This document shows, in pieces, positions 21,983-30,785 of a DNA stretch of 33,441 nt. Made by a program: the position numbers and the translations under genes. The stretch spans positions 1 to 33,441 of the forward strand of contig NZ_JASLAW010000017.1 of NCBI RefSeq assembly GCF_030147005.1, given 5' to 3'. Each line of letters opens with the position of its first letter. Position 1 is the stretch's first letter. The notes beneath the pieces were generated by a model. That model was not told where the DNA came from. It saw nothing but the letters and a program-made list of their open reading frames with translations, and did not search any database. The DNA is from Pseudomonas sp. Its GTDB lineage: Bacteria; Pseudomonadota; Gammaproteobacteria; Pseudomonadales; Pseudomonadaceae.

Positions 21983-24028
21983 TTAAAGACTATTGATCAG
22001 CGTGCTGAAGGTTTCTTGCGCAGCCTTGATGATCTGCGAGGACGCGGTGTAGTACTGCTGGAACTTGATCATATCGCCCGCCTCTTCATCCAGGTTGACC
22101 TGGGACACCGAGTTGCGCGCATCCTGGTTGGCCTTGAGCAAGGCGCCGGTGGCGGTAGTGTCGGTATTGGCCGAAGCGGCCTTGGCGCCGACGGTCGAGA
22201 CCAGCCGGCTGTTCGCCGCCACCAGGCTCACGCCGCCGCCACTGCCATCGGACAAGCCGACCGTCACCTTGGTCTGCAAATCGAGCAACGCCTGGGCGTT
22301 GCGGTTATCCGACTTGCCCGAGGCGTTGAAGGAAAACGTGGTGCTGTCACCATCGGCGGGCGAACCGCCGACAGTGGTATCGAACTTGAAGCTCTTGGCC
22401 GGCACCAGCGGTGCGCCGTTGGCATCACGCATCGGCACGTCGACCGTGATCTTGTTGCCCTGGCCCGGAACGATAGTGCCGGTGCCGATCGGCTTGCCCT
22501 GGGCGTCATTGAGCGTGTAGCCCTGAGTGCCGTCGGCGGCCGGCTTGCCGAACACCATCTTCACCGGCATCGAATGTTCAATGCCGGTACGCAGTTGCGC
22601 GGTGTCGGCGCCGCCATGAATATCGATCGGCACGGTCAGGGTCGGCGGCGTAAAAGTGCCCCTGCCCTGGTTGGTCTTGCTGCCCTCGCCCAGCAAGGGC
22701 GCGGCGAATGCGATTTTGTTGGCGTCGGTCAGCGCGGTGCCGATGTTTGCCGCGCCACTGGCCGTTGGGCTGACCTTGAAACTGTCCCCCGCCGCTATCG
22801 GCCCCTTGCCATCCAGGGCCAGCGTGAAGCCGTCGATCACCGGCGGCGGCGCAGTGTTGGTGTCGAACGCGCCCATGGCTTTGCCATCGGAACGCACGAC
22901 GTTGTAGTTGTTGCCGCTGGTGAAGGTCACCTTATAGTCGTAAGTCGACAGCTTGCTGGTGTCGCTGATGCTCACGTTCAAGTTGCCGGAGCCAGTGCTG
23001 TTACCCATCCCGCCCTGACTGCGCTGGGCAATGGCGGCCGCGCTGTTGATGTCTTTGAACAGCGACGACCCGAAGTCACCGTTCAGGTCCAGGCCCTGCC
23101 CCAGTTGGCTGTTGACGGTATCGGCAGTCGCCAGGGCGATACGCCCCAGGTCATTGATGGCCGGCATCAGGGCATCGCTGCGATAACGCAACAGGCCGCC
23201 GATGCTGCCACCGCTGAGCACGTTGCCCAAATCGATCGCCGTACCGCCGCCGGCATTGAGCACGATGGTGTACTGGCTTGGGTCGCTGTTGCTCGAGACC
23301 GCAGAGATCGTGTTGGACTGATCGCCCAACACCAGGGATTGGCCGGTGCCGGTGCTGACGCTGAACACGCCATTTTTTTCACTGGTGGTCACGCCGACCA
23401 GTTCATTGAGCGAGCGCACTGCTTCATTGCGCGCATCCAGCAGGTTGGCCGGGGCGCTGTTGCTGGAGCCTTGAGCCAGGGTGATCTGCTTGTTGAGCGA
23501 AGCAATCGAGGAGGTTAACTGGTTAACCTGATCGCTCATGGTGCCCAACTGGCCATTGATCGACTGCTTTTGTTCGTTCAACTGGGTGGAAATCGAGTTG
23601 AAACGGTTGCTCAGGGTCTGGGCGCTGGTCAGCAGCACTTGCCGGGCGGACACATCGCTGGGGTTGGCCGCCGAGGTCTGCACAGCGGCGAAGAACGCAC
23701 TGAGCACCGAGGACATGCCGGTGGTTTTGTCCGACAGGGTCTTATCAATGGCGCTGGCCTGGCTGGAATAAGCCTTGGCATCGTTATTGAGCGCGGTGCT
23801 GTTCTGGTAGGCCGCATCGAGGAACTCGTTATACACCCGACGCACATCCGCCAGGGTCGTGCCGCTGCCGATGTAAATACCGCCGTACGGGTTGCTGGCA
23901 TTGGCACTTTGCGTGGTCTGCTGACGCGAATAACCCGAGGTGTTGGCGTTGGCAATGTTATTACTCAAGACCGACAACGATCCTTGAGCGGCATTGAGCC
24001 CTGACATCCCAATATTGAGCAAACTCAT
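21983..24028 (-). CDS. flgK: Flagellar hook-associated protein FlgK (HAP1)
   Basis: 681 aa. The N-terminus MSLLNIGMSGLNAAQGSLSVLSNNIANANTSGYSRQQ and C-terminus VSQVNLDEEAGDMIKFQQYYTASSQIIKAAQETFSTLINSL are the hallmark rod/hook helices of FlgK. The central 330-600 region is a beta-rich insertion with repeated DGKGPIAAGDSFKVSP-like segments, exposed on the junction surface. FlgK is the first hook-filament junction protein. The ATG at 24028 lies 11 bases after the flgJ stop, with AAGGTC upstream. Confidence 0.96.
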   Translation of the reverse strand: MSLLNIGMSGLNAAQGSLSVLSNNIANANTSGYSRQQTTQSANASNPYGGIYIGSGTTLADVRRVYNEFLDAAYQNSTALNNDAKAYSSQASAIDKTLSDKTTGMSSVLSAFFAAVQTSAANPSDVSARQVLLTSAQTLSNRFNSISTQLNEQKQSINGQLGTMSDQVNQLTSSIASLNKQITLAQGSSNSAPANLLDARNEAVRSLNELVGVTTSEKNGVFSVSTGTGQSLVLGDQSNTISAVSSNSDPSQYTIVLNAGGGTAIDLGNVLSGGSIGGLLRYRSDALMPAINDLGRIALATADTVNSQLGQGLDLNGDFGSSLFKDINSAAAIAQRSQGGMGNSTGSGNLNVSISDTSKLSTYDYKVTFTSGNNYNVVRSDGKAMGAFDTNTAPPPVIDGFTLALDGKGPIAAGDSFKVSPTASGAANIGTALTDANKIAFAAPLLGEGSKTNQGRGTFTPPTLTVPIDIHGGADTAQLRTGIEHSMPVKMVFGKPAADGTQGYTLNDAQGKPIGTGTIVPGQGNKITVDVPMRDANGAPLVPAKSFKFDTTVGGSPADGDSTTFSFNASGKSDNRNAQALLDLQTKVTVGLSDGSGGGVSLVAANSRLVSTVGAKAASANTDTTATGALLKANQDARNSVSQVNLDEEAGDMIKFQQYYTASSQIIKAAQETFSTLINSL

Positions 24029-24038
24029 GGTTCAGACC

Positions 24039-25298
24039 TTATAAATGTGTGGTTGCGCCAGCGGCAGCGTAGTTCTGGTAACTGTTCATGTTTTTGGCGA
24101 TCTGCGAAATCTTGCTGGCGTAGGCCGGGTCGGTTGCGTATCCGGCCTTTTGCAACTCGCGTACAAACTGTTCAGGGTTGTCGGCCGATTTCAGCACTTC
24201 TTTATAGCGATCATTGCTTTGCAGCAGCGTCACGAGGTCATGGAAGCTGTCTTGATAGGAGCTGTAGGAACGGAACTGCGCCGTTTCCTTGACCATCGCA
24301 CCGTCGCGAAACTCGCTGGTGATCGCGCGAGCCTGGTCGCCCTGCCAGCTCCGGCCGGCCTTGATGCCGAACAGGTTGTGGCTGCTGCTGCCGTCTTCGG
24401 CGCGCATCACCGATTTGCCCCAACCGGTTTCCAGAGCGGCCTGGGCCACCAGGTACTTCGGATCGATGCCAATGCGCGCGGCCGCGGCCTCGGCCATCGG
24501 CAGCATGGTGGCGACGAATTCATCCTGCGAGCTGAAGGCTTTTTTCGCCGGCGCAAGCGGTGGCTGAGCGATGGCGCGGCCGTAGACCTGCATCTTCCCG
24601 CTCGGCACGGCAAAGGTACGTGCCGAACTGTTGATCACGTTGTCATCGGCGACACTGTTGCGCAGTGGCGCGGCTTTGGCGTCGACCTGGGTGCTTGGCA
24701 CGATGCCCGCGAGCAGGCGGTCGGTCAGTTTGCTCGGCAAAGCGATGCGTCGCTGGTTCATCAGCTCCATGTCATTGCTGTGCGACGCAACGGCACCGGC
24801 CTGTGGCTCGGCTACGCGATACGCCCACAATGGACGCTGCCCGTTGGAGCGCCCCAACGGCCCTTCGGCCTGGGTACCGGCGGCGATTTCTGTCGGTACA
24901 TCGACCTTCTTCGCCGTTTCAGCCGCAGCCGGGCCTTGCAAGGTGGCCGCCTGGGCTTCCACCGGTTTGTTCTTCTGCATCTGGCGCATCAGCACGTCGG
25001 CCAGGCCGATGCCCCCGCCTTCGCGAGACATCGACACCGCCAGTTGCTGGTCGTACATTTCCTGGTACTGCTTGGCCGCCGGGGTGTTCATCGGGTTGTC
25101 TTTGCCCAGGGCGTCGGTGGCCGAACGCATGGACTTGAGCATTTCGCTCAAAAACAACGACTCGAACTCCTGCGCGACTTTGCGCATGTTGCCTTCGCTG
25201 TTCTTGTCGGCACCGACCTTGAGCTGGTTAAGCCGGTTCAAGTCGGAGTAAGAGCCCGAGTCCGCCGTGCTGCTGATGCCGCTTTTGCGCATATCCAT
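24039..25298 (-). CDS. flgJ: Rod cap and peptidoglycan hydrolase FlgJ
   Basis: 419 aa. The N-terminal rod-scaffold domain (about 35-110: VAQEFESLFLSEMLKSMR, MYDQQLAVSMS) and C-terminal glucosaminidase/muramidase domain (about 258-415: YLVAQAALETGWGKSVM, catalytic Glu about E290; HNLFGIKAGRSW) are joined by a long ~150-residue linker rich in Ala, Pro and Gln. It caps the growing rod and opens the peptidoglycan layer. ATG at 25298 is preferred over 25304 because GAGG is 8 bases from it and only 2 from the first ATG. Confidence 0.95.
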   Translation of the reverse strand: MDMRKSGISSTADSGSYSDLNRLNQLKVGADKNSEGNMRKVAQEFESLFLSEMLKSMRSATDALGKDNPMNTPAAKQYQEMYDQQLAVSMSREGGGIGLADVLMRQMQKNKPVEAQAATLQGPAAAETAKKVDVPTEIAAGTQAEGPLGRSNGQRPLWAYRVAEPQAGAVASHSNDMELMNQRRIALPSKLTDRLLAGIVPSTQVDAKAAPLRNSVADDNVINSSARTFAVPSGKMQVYGRAIAQPPLAPAKKAFSSQDEFVATMLPMAEAAAARIGIDPKYLVAQAALETGWGKSVMRAEDGSSSHNLFGIKAGRSWQGDQARAITSEFRDGAMVKETAQFRSYSSYQDSFHDLVTLLQSNDRYKEVLKSADNPEQFVRELQKAGYATDPAYASKISQIAKNMNSYQNYAAAGATTHL

Positions 25299-25308
25299 GG
25301 CCATTGCC

Positions 25309-26424
25309 TCAGATCACGATCAGGTCGGCTTGCAAGGCGCCGGCCTGTTTCAAAGCTTCAAGGATCGCCATCAAGTCGCCGGGCGCCGCGCCCACCTGGT
25401 TCACCGCGCGGACGATCTCATCCAGGGTGGTACCGGGGCCGAACTTGAACATCGGCTTGGCTTCCTGCTGGGCATTCACGCGTGAACGCGGCACTACCGC
25501 AGTCTGGCCGTTGGACAAGGGCCCCGGCTGGCTGACGATCGGGTCTTCGGTAATGGTCACGGTCAGGCTGCCGTGGGTCACCGCCGCCGGCGAGACTTTG
25601 ACGTTCTGGCCGATCACGATAGTGCCGGTGCGCGAGTTGATGATGACTTTGGCGACCGCCTGGCCGGGGTCAACCTCAAGGTTTTCGAGGATCGACAGGT
25701 AGTCCACGCGCTGGCTTGGGTCCAACGGTGCGGTCACGCGCACCGAGCCGCCATCGATGGCCTGGGCAACGCCAGGGCCGAGCATGTCGTTGATCTTGTC
25801 GACCACGCGCTTGGCGGTGGTGAAGTCGGACCGGTTGAGGTTCAAGGTCAGGCTGTTGCCCTGGTTGAAACCACTCGGCACGGTGCGTTCAACCGTTGCG
25901 CCACCCGGGATGCGACCGGCCGATGGCACGTTGACGGTGATCTTTGAACCGTCGCGGCCCTCGGCATCAAACCCGCCGACCACCAGGTTGCCCTGGGCGA
26001 TGGCGTAGACGTTGCCGTCGATACCCTTGAGGGGCGTCATCAGCAAGGTGCCGCCACGCAGGCTTTTGGAGTTACCGATGGACGACACGGTGATGTCCAC
26101 CACCTGGCCCGGCTTGGAGAACGCCGGCAGGTCGGCGCTGATCGACACCGCCGCGACGTTTTTCAGCTGCACGTTGCCCGAACCCGCCGGCACCTTGATG
26201 CCGAACTGCGAGAGCATGTTGTTGAAGGTCTGCAGGGTGAACGGGGTCTGGGTGGTCTGGTCGCCCGTGCCGTTAAGCCCCACCACCAGGCCATAGCCGA
26301 TCAACTGGTTGGAACGCACGCCGGAAATGCTGGCGATGTCCTTCAGGCGTTCGGCCTGGGCCACAGCGCTTAAGGCAAGCAAGAGTGCCGTCGCCATCAG
26401 CTGTTTGAAGTTCAAAGTGGCCAC
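25309..26424 (-). CDS. flgI: Flagellar P-ring protein FlgI
   Basis: 371 aa. The signal peptide ends ALSAVAQA before ERLKDIASISGVRSNQLIGYGLVVGLNGTGDQT, a family signature. FlgI forms the periplasmic P ring around the rod. The GTG start at 26424 abuts the flgH TAG stop directly, with no clear ribosome site, suggesting translational coupling. A later ATG (26397) would leave a signal peptide without a positive charge, so GTG is preferred. Confidence 0.95.
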   Translation of the reverse strand: MATLNFKQLMATALLLALSAVAQAERLKDIASISGVRSNQLIGYGLVVGLNGTGDQTTQTPFTLQTFNNMLSQFGIKVPAGSGNVQLKNVAAVSISADLPAFSKPGQVVDITVSSIGNSKSLRGGTLLMTPLKGIDGNVYAIAQGNLVVGGFDAEGRDGSKITVNVPSAGRIPGGATVERTVPSGFNQGNSLTLNLNRSDFTTAKRVVDKINDMLGPGVAQAIDGGSVRVTAPLDPSQRVDYLSILENLEVDPGQAVAKVIINSRTGTIVIGQNVKVSPAAVTHGSLTVTITEDPIVSQPGPLSNGQTAVVPRSRVNAQQEAKPMFKFGPGTTLDEIVRAVNQVGAAPGDLMAILEALKQAGALQADLIVI

Positions 26425-27120
26425 CTAGAAAGGGAACAACGGGCTAAGGAAGAAACGGTCGAACCAGCCCGGCTGGCTTGCATCAGCAAACGAACCGGTA
26501 CCCGAGTAGGTAATGCGTGCATCGGCAATGCGCGTCGACGGCACGGTGTTGTCGGTGGAAATGTCATCGGCGCGAACCATGCCGGCAATGCGCACCAGCT
26601 CGTCACCGGTGTTGAGGGTCATCCACTTTTCACCGCGTATGGCGATGATGCCGTTGGGCAATACATCGGCCACGGTCACGGTGATCGAGCCGGTCAGGCT
26701 GTTGCCCTGCCCTGCCGCGCTCTTGCCGTTGGTGGCGCGGTCGCCGCTGTAACCGGCGTCCAGGCTCAGGTCACCGCCGCCCAGCGGGTTATTGGTGTTG
26801 AGGCCACCGCCGAACAGCGAGGTCAGGCCGATGCTGGTTTTGCTGTTCTTGCCGATCTGCGAGTTGGCGTTCTTGCTGGCCTGGGTCTTCTCGTTCAGGG
26901 TGATGGTGATGATGTCACCGACCCGGAACGCCTTGCGGTCGCTGTACAGGTTCTGCTCGAAACCGGCCTGATAGATCGAGCCGTTGTTGGCGGCCGCCGG
27001 CAATGGCGTGCGCGGCAACACCGGCGCGTAGTACGGGTCATTGGGCTTTGGCGACGGGGCGACACAGCCCGCGAGCACGGCAATCCCACTCAATGCCAAA
27101 ACGGAAACATAGCGATTCAT
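26425..27120 (-). CDS. flgH: Flagellar L-ring lipoprotein FlgH
   Basis: 231 aa. A lipoprotein signal with lipobox LAGC puts the acylated cysteine at C19. The FlgH core includes YSDRKAFRVGDIITITLNEKTQASKNANSQ and LPNGIIAIRGEKWMTLN. It forms the outer-membrane L ring, bushing the rod with FlgI. The ATG at 27120 follows GAGGTAAGG. It is in the flgFGHIJKL operon, 51 bases after flgG. Confidence 0.96.
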   Translation of the reverse strand: MNRYVSVLALSGIAVLAGCVAPSPKPNDPYYAPVLPRTPLPAAANNGSIYQAGFEQNLYSDRKAFRVGDIITITLNEKTQASKNANSQIGKNSKTSIGLTSLFGGGLNTNNPLGGGDLSLDAGYSGDRATNGKSAAGQGNSLTGSITVTVADVLPNGIIAIRGEKWMTLNTGDELVRIAGMVRADDISTDNTVPSTRIADARITYSGTGSFADASQPGWFDRFFLSPLFPF

Positions 27121-27171
27121 GACCCTTACCTCATGGTGTTGCAGGCGCCGTCAAGAGCGCCCCAGACTTGA

Positions 27172-27957
27172 TTACAGATTCTGCGTTACGAACGAAAGCA
27201 TCTGGTCGGCGGTGGAGATCACCTTGGAGTTCATCTCGTAGGCGCGCTGGGTGGTGATCATGTTGACCATCTCCTCAACCGTGCTCACGTTGGAGGTTTC
27301 CAGGGTGCTTTGCAGCGTGGTGCCAAAACCGTTCAGGCCAGGGGTGCCGATTTGCGGCGCGCCGCTGGAGGCGGTTTCCAGGAACAGGTTGTTGCCCATG
27401 GCCTGCAGGCCGGCCGGGTTGATGAAGTCGGCGGTTTGCAGGTTGCCGATCACTTGCGAGGCCGGGTTGCCGGCCACCGTGATGGACACGGTGCCGTCGT
27501 TGCCCACGGTGAAGGTCTTGGCATCGGCCGGCACAATCACTGCCGGCTCCAGGGCGAAGCCGTTGGCGGTGACCATTTGGCCGTTGGAATCCAGGTGGAA
27601 GGTACCGTCACGGGTATAGGACGTTGTGCCATCCGGTTGCAGGATCTGGAAGAAGCCACGGCCATTGATCGCCATGTCCAGCGGCTGACCGGTCTGCTGC
27701 AGGTTACCGGCGCTGAAGTTTTTCTGGGTGCCGACGATCTGCACACCGGTACCCAGTTGCAGGCCCGACGGCAGTTCGCTGTCCTGGGTCGACTGGGCGC
27801 CTGGCTGTTTCTTGATCTGATAGAGCAAGTCCTGGAACTCGGCGCGATCACGTTTGAAACCCGTGGTCGACACGTTCGCCAGGTTGTTGGAAATGGTCGT
27901 CAGGTTGGTGTCCTGGGCGGACAGGCCTGTCTTGGCAACCCATAGAGCCGGAAGCAT
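27172..27957 (-). CDS. flgG: Flagellar distal rod protein FlgG
   Basis: 261 aa. The N-terminal rod motif LSAQDTNLTTISNNLANVSTTGFKR and C-terminal NVSTVEEMVNMITTQRAYEMNSKVIS are characteristic. It forms the distal rod through the P and L rings. The ATG at 27957 has AGGAG 6 bases upstream. A 70-base gap separates it from flgF. Confidence 0.97.
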   Translation of the reverse strand: MLPALWVAKTGLSAQDTNLTTISNNLANVSTTGFKRDRAEFQDLLYQIKKQPGAQSTQDSELPSGLQLGTGVQIVGTQKNFSAGNLQQTGQPLDMAINGRGFFQILQPDGTTSYTRDGTFHLDSNGQMVTANGFALEPAVIVPADAKTFTVGNDGTVSITVAGNPASQVIGNLQTADFINPAGLQAMGNNLFLETASSGAPQIGTPGLNGFGTTLQSTLETSNVSTVEEMVNMITTQRAYEMNSKVISTADQMLSFVTQNL

Positions 27958-28027
27958 GCTGTTCTCCTTCGTGCGCCTGTATGTTGGCGCCGTGCTGCAC
28001 TGTTTATATAAAAGCCAACTAAGGCTA

Positions 28028-28768
28028 TTAGCTCATCTGCAAGACGCGCGTCATGGCCTGGTCGTCTTCTTTAGCGGTGTTCATCATCTTGATGTGCAGC
28101 TCGAACTGCTTGGAAAGCGCCAGTACCGCCGTCATTTCTTCCACGGCGTTGACGTTGCTCGCCTGCAGGAAGCCTGAGGTCAGCTTGACGTTCGCGTCGG
28201 CCTGGGCCGGCTGGCCATCCTTGGTGTGGATGGTGCCGTCCAGGCCTTTGTTCATGTTCTTGAGGTCGGGCTGAACCAGCTTGATGCGGTCCACTTCCGC
28301 CATCACCCGCGGGCCTTCGCCCATGGCGCGGATGCTGATGGTGCCGTCGGCGCCCACTTCGATTTTCTGCTGCGGCGGCACCGCGATCGGGCCGCCGTTG
28401 CCCATGATCGGCATACCGTTGCCGGCGCGCAGCACGCCCAGTGCATCCACGTTCATGCTGGCGCTGCGCACGTAGGCTTCGCCGCCATCCGGGGTTTGCA
28501 CGGCCATCCAGCCGTCGCCGCTGACGGCCACGTCCAGGTCACGGCCGGTTTCGATCATCGCGCCGGGCGTGAAGTCGGTCGCCGGGCGTTCGGTCAGGGC
28601 AAAGGCCCGCGCCGGAAAGCTGTCACCGAACACCGGCATCGACCGCGCCTGTTCCAGGTCACGCTGGAAACCGTTGGTGGAGATGTTCGCCAGATTGTTG
28701 GCATGGGCCTTCTGCGCCAGAGCATTCTGGCTGGCGCCGGTCATTGCCACGTAAAGGTATTTGTCCAC
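28028..28768 (-). CDS. flgF: Flagellar proximal rod protein FlgF
   Basis: 246 aa. The rod motif AHANNLANISTNGFQRD and C-terminal SNVNAVEEMTAVLALSKQFELHIKMM are present. The GTG start at 28768 (MDKYLYVAMTGASQNA) has AGAGGA 6 bases upstream. It is the first gene of the flgFGHIJKL unit in this window. The genes usually preceding it, flgB to flgE, are not here, and phhR lies upstream instead. Confidence 0.95.
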   Translation of the reverse strand: MDKYLYVAMTGASQNALAQKAHANNLANISTNGFQRDLEQARSMPVFGDSFPARAFALTERPATDFTPGAMIETGRDLDVAVSGDGWMAVQTPDGGEAYVRSASMNVDALGVLRAGNGMPIMGNGGPIAVPPQQKIEVGADGTISIRAMGEGPRVMAEVDRIKLVQPDLKNMNKGLDGTIHTKDGQPAQADANVKLTSGFLQASNVNAVEEMTAVLALSKQFELHIKMMNTAKEDDQAMTRVLQMS

Positions 28769-28824
28769 GCTCTATCCTCTTTCTGACGGACGCTTGCCGC
28801 CCACCGCTGCACTGATGAGGCTTA

Positions 28825-28840
28825 AGCAATTTGCGAACCA
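28825..28840 (-). promoter_or_regulatory. RpoN-like promoter of flgFGHIJKL
   Basis: The minus strand reads TGGTTC-GCAAA-TTGCT. The -12 is perfect, GG and GC are spaced correctly (10 bases), and the -24 has two mismatches. Predicted start near 28814, leader about 45 bases. Confidence 0.65.
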
Positions 28841-28919
28841 ACTTTTAAAAAGAAGGTGAAGTCCAGGCGGGGCGGGGGTTTGCGGATAGGTCTCGGGAAA
28901 TGAGTGCGGGTAATAGTCG

Positions 28920-28942
28920 AAAAAACGGCGGACTACTGCCGC
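28920..28942 (-). terminator. Possible terminator downstream of phhR
   Basis: Short stem GCGG / CCGC followed by CG and six T on the minus strand, about 75 bases past the phhR stop. The stem is weak, though an adjacent GCCG-TTAG-CGGC hairpin could help. Nearby 28982-28997 is a remnant of a third REP family (TGTGGGAGCGGGCTTG). Confidence 0.4.
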
Positions 28943-29015
28943 TAACGGCAAGCACCGGCCCTGAAGGTGCCAGAGAACCCATGTGGGAGCGGGCTTGGGT
29001 ATGTTGAGCAGCTTA

Positions 29016-30578
29016 TTACTTGTCGGTCTTGAGGACTTCGTAATCGCGCAGCTTATTGGCGATGGTGGTGTGTGACACCCCCAACCGTTTGCCCAACTGG
29101 CGGCTGCTCGGGTGCTCGGCATACAGGCTTTCCAGTACAGCCTTTTCGAAGCGTCCGACGATGTCGTCCAGGCCCCCTTCCAGCGAGAAATCGCCAAGCG
29201 GCTGACGCACGCCGTAATCCGGCAAGCGAATGTGCTCAAGCTTGACGGTTCCGCCTTCGCACAACGAAACCGCCTGGAACAGCACGTTTTCCAACTGGCG
29301 CACATTGCCCGGCCAGCGATAGTGGCTGAGCTTGTCCATCGCGGCGGGCGCTAACTTGGGCAGCGGGCAGCCGATCTGCCGGCTGGCTTGATCAAGGAAG
29401 TGCTCGACCAGCGGCCCGAGGCCGTCAAGGCATTCGCGCAAGGGCGGGATATGCAGCGAAAGTACGTTCAAGCGGTGATACAAGTCCTGGCGAAATTCGC
29501 CACGTGCGCACAGCTCGGACAAGTCGACCTGGGTGGCACAGATCACCCGCACGTCGAGGTACACCTCTTCATCGCTGCCGACGCGACGAAAGCAGCCGTC
29601 CTGCAAAAAGCGCAGCAGTTTCACCTGCAGGCGCGCGCTCATTTCCCCCACACCATCGAGAAACAACGTACCACCTGCCGTCAGCTCCAACAGCCCGAGC
29701 TTGCCTTCGGCCCGTGCGCCTTCGAATGCGCCGGGGCCGTAGCCGAACAGCTCGGTCTCGGCCATCGACTCCGGCAATCCCGCGCAATTGAGCGCCATCA
29801 AGGGTGACTGGCCACGCGGGCTGGCAAGGTGACAGGCACGGGCCAGCAACTCTTTACCGGTACCGGTTTCGCCTTCTATTAATAGAGGCGCATCCAGCGG
29901 CGCCATGCGCCGGGCTTCGCGAACCACGGCGGCCATCACCTTGGAACTCTGAAAGATGCTGTCGAAGCCGCGCAGTTCCTGCTTGCGCACGTTGTAGATA
30001 CGCTCGCCAACCCGGTCGGCGCGGTGCAGGGTCAACACCGCGCCGGCCATGGCTTCGCTGTCATCGTGCTCGGAGGATTGCAGTGGCGCGATGTCCGCCA
30101 GGAACACATCGCCCTTGACCTTGACCCGCAGCCCGTTGATCCGCGACTTGCTGGCGCGCACCAGCTCCGGCAAGTCGAAGTCTTCGGCGTAACGCGACAA
30201 GGGAATACCCGGCACTTCATCCACCCGCACGCCAAGCAACTGTGCCGCCGCACGGTTGGCCGCCACGATGGAGCCGCCCATGTCGATGGACAGCACTGGA
30301 AACTCCAGGGCGCCCAGCAGGGCATTAAGCTCCATGTGCCGACGCTCGCTGGGCATCAGCCCTACCCTTTTCACGCCGAATACCCCGGCTATCGCCTCGA
30401 ACTGCGGGCGCAACGCCTGGAACTGCATGTTCACAAGGTTCGGGCAGAACAGGTAGATGGCATTGCCATGCTCACCGCCGACCTCGCCCTTGGCGACGTT
30501 CACGCCGTACTCCACCAGCAGGTTGAGGATGTCCCGCAGGATGCCGATGCGGTTCTGGCAATGCACTTTGATACGCAT
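29016..30578 (-). CDS. phhR: TyrR-family aromatic amino acid regulator PhhR
   Basis: 520 aa with start ATG 30578 (MRIKVHCQNRIGILRDIL); the upstream open frame to 30809 crosses the intergenic region and is rejected. An N-terminal ACT domain (about 1-72) binds effectors, followed by PAS (about 78-190), AAA+ (about 205-435) with Walker A GETGTGKE (236-243), and a TyrR-type helix-turn-helix (about 491-511, SSRQLGKRLGVSHTTIANKLRDY). The sigma-54 contact loop is degenerate: GAFEGA (283-288) replaces GAFTGA. Walker B is LFLDGVGE with Gly (309) where Glu is usual. This fits a TyrR-like regulator acting with sigma-70. It is divergent from phhA, which it regulates in response to phenylalanine and tyrosine. 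Confidence 0.93.
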   Translation of the reverse strand: MRIKVHCQNRIGILRDILNLLVEYGVNVAKGEVGGEHGNAIYLFCPNLVNMQFQALRPQFEAIAGVFGVKRVGLMPSERRHMELNALLGALEFPVLSIDMGGSIVAANRAAAQLLGVRVDEVPGIPLSRYAEDFDLPELVRASKSRINGLRVKVKGDVFLADIAPLQSSEHDDSEAMAGAVLTLHRADRVGERIYNVRKQELRGFDSIFQSSKVMAAVVREARRMAPLDAPLLIEGETGTGKELLARACHLASPRGQSPLMALNCAGLPESMAETELFGYGPGAFEGARAEGKLGLLELTAGGTLFLDGVGEMSARLQVKLLRFLQDGCFRRVGSDEEVYLDVRVICATQVDLSELCARGEFRQDLYHRLNVLSLHIPPLRECLDGLGPLVEHFLDQASRQIGCPLPKLAPAAMDKLSHYRWPGNVRQLENVLFQAVSLCEGGTVKLEHIRLPDYGVRQPLGDFSLEGGLDDIVGRFEKAVLESLYAEHPSSRQLGKRLGVSHTTIANKLRDYEVLKTDK

Positions 30579-30698
30579 GAAGAGGCCCGAAAAATGGATA
30601 GGCGCCGCGTCTTTTTGTCGCTGGGCGCAGATAGTCGTCAAGATTATGTGACACCACGTGGGCTTTTCCCAGCCCATTGCAGCGATGAACGACGCATC

Positions 30699-30716
30699 CG
30701 TAACGAATACTTTACG
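30699..30716. promoter_or_regulatory. PhhR/TyrR box upstream of phhA
   Basis: CGTAAC-N6-TTTACG, close to the TyrR operator TGTAAA-N6-TTTACA. It lies 120 bases before the phhA start, in the divergent phhR-phhA gap. An overlapping dyad (TTAC...GTAA, 30712-30727) may form a second, weaker site. Confidence 0.6.
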
Positions 30717-30757
30717 AGTTACGGTAATTTTTCCTACTCGAAGGCCTTTGAAAGCGG

Positions 30758-30785
30758 TGGAAACCTGCCTCGCACGGGTTATCAA
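30758..30785 (+). promoter_or_regulatory. Candidate sigma-70 promoter of phhABC
   Basis: TGGAAA, 16 bases, TATCAA. Both hexamers match four of six. The PhhR box lies about 50 bases upstream of the -35, suited to upstream activation. Read by eye; other choices are possible. Confidence 0.3.

Noticed and set aside
24045..25448. 467-codon plus-strand open frame opposite flgJ
   Set aside because: Same reason: the opposite strand encodes FlgJ with intact domains, and no promoter or ribosome site supports the plus-strand frame.
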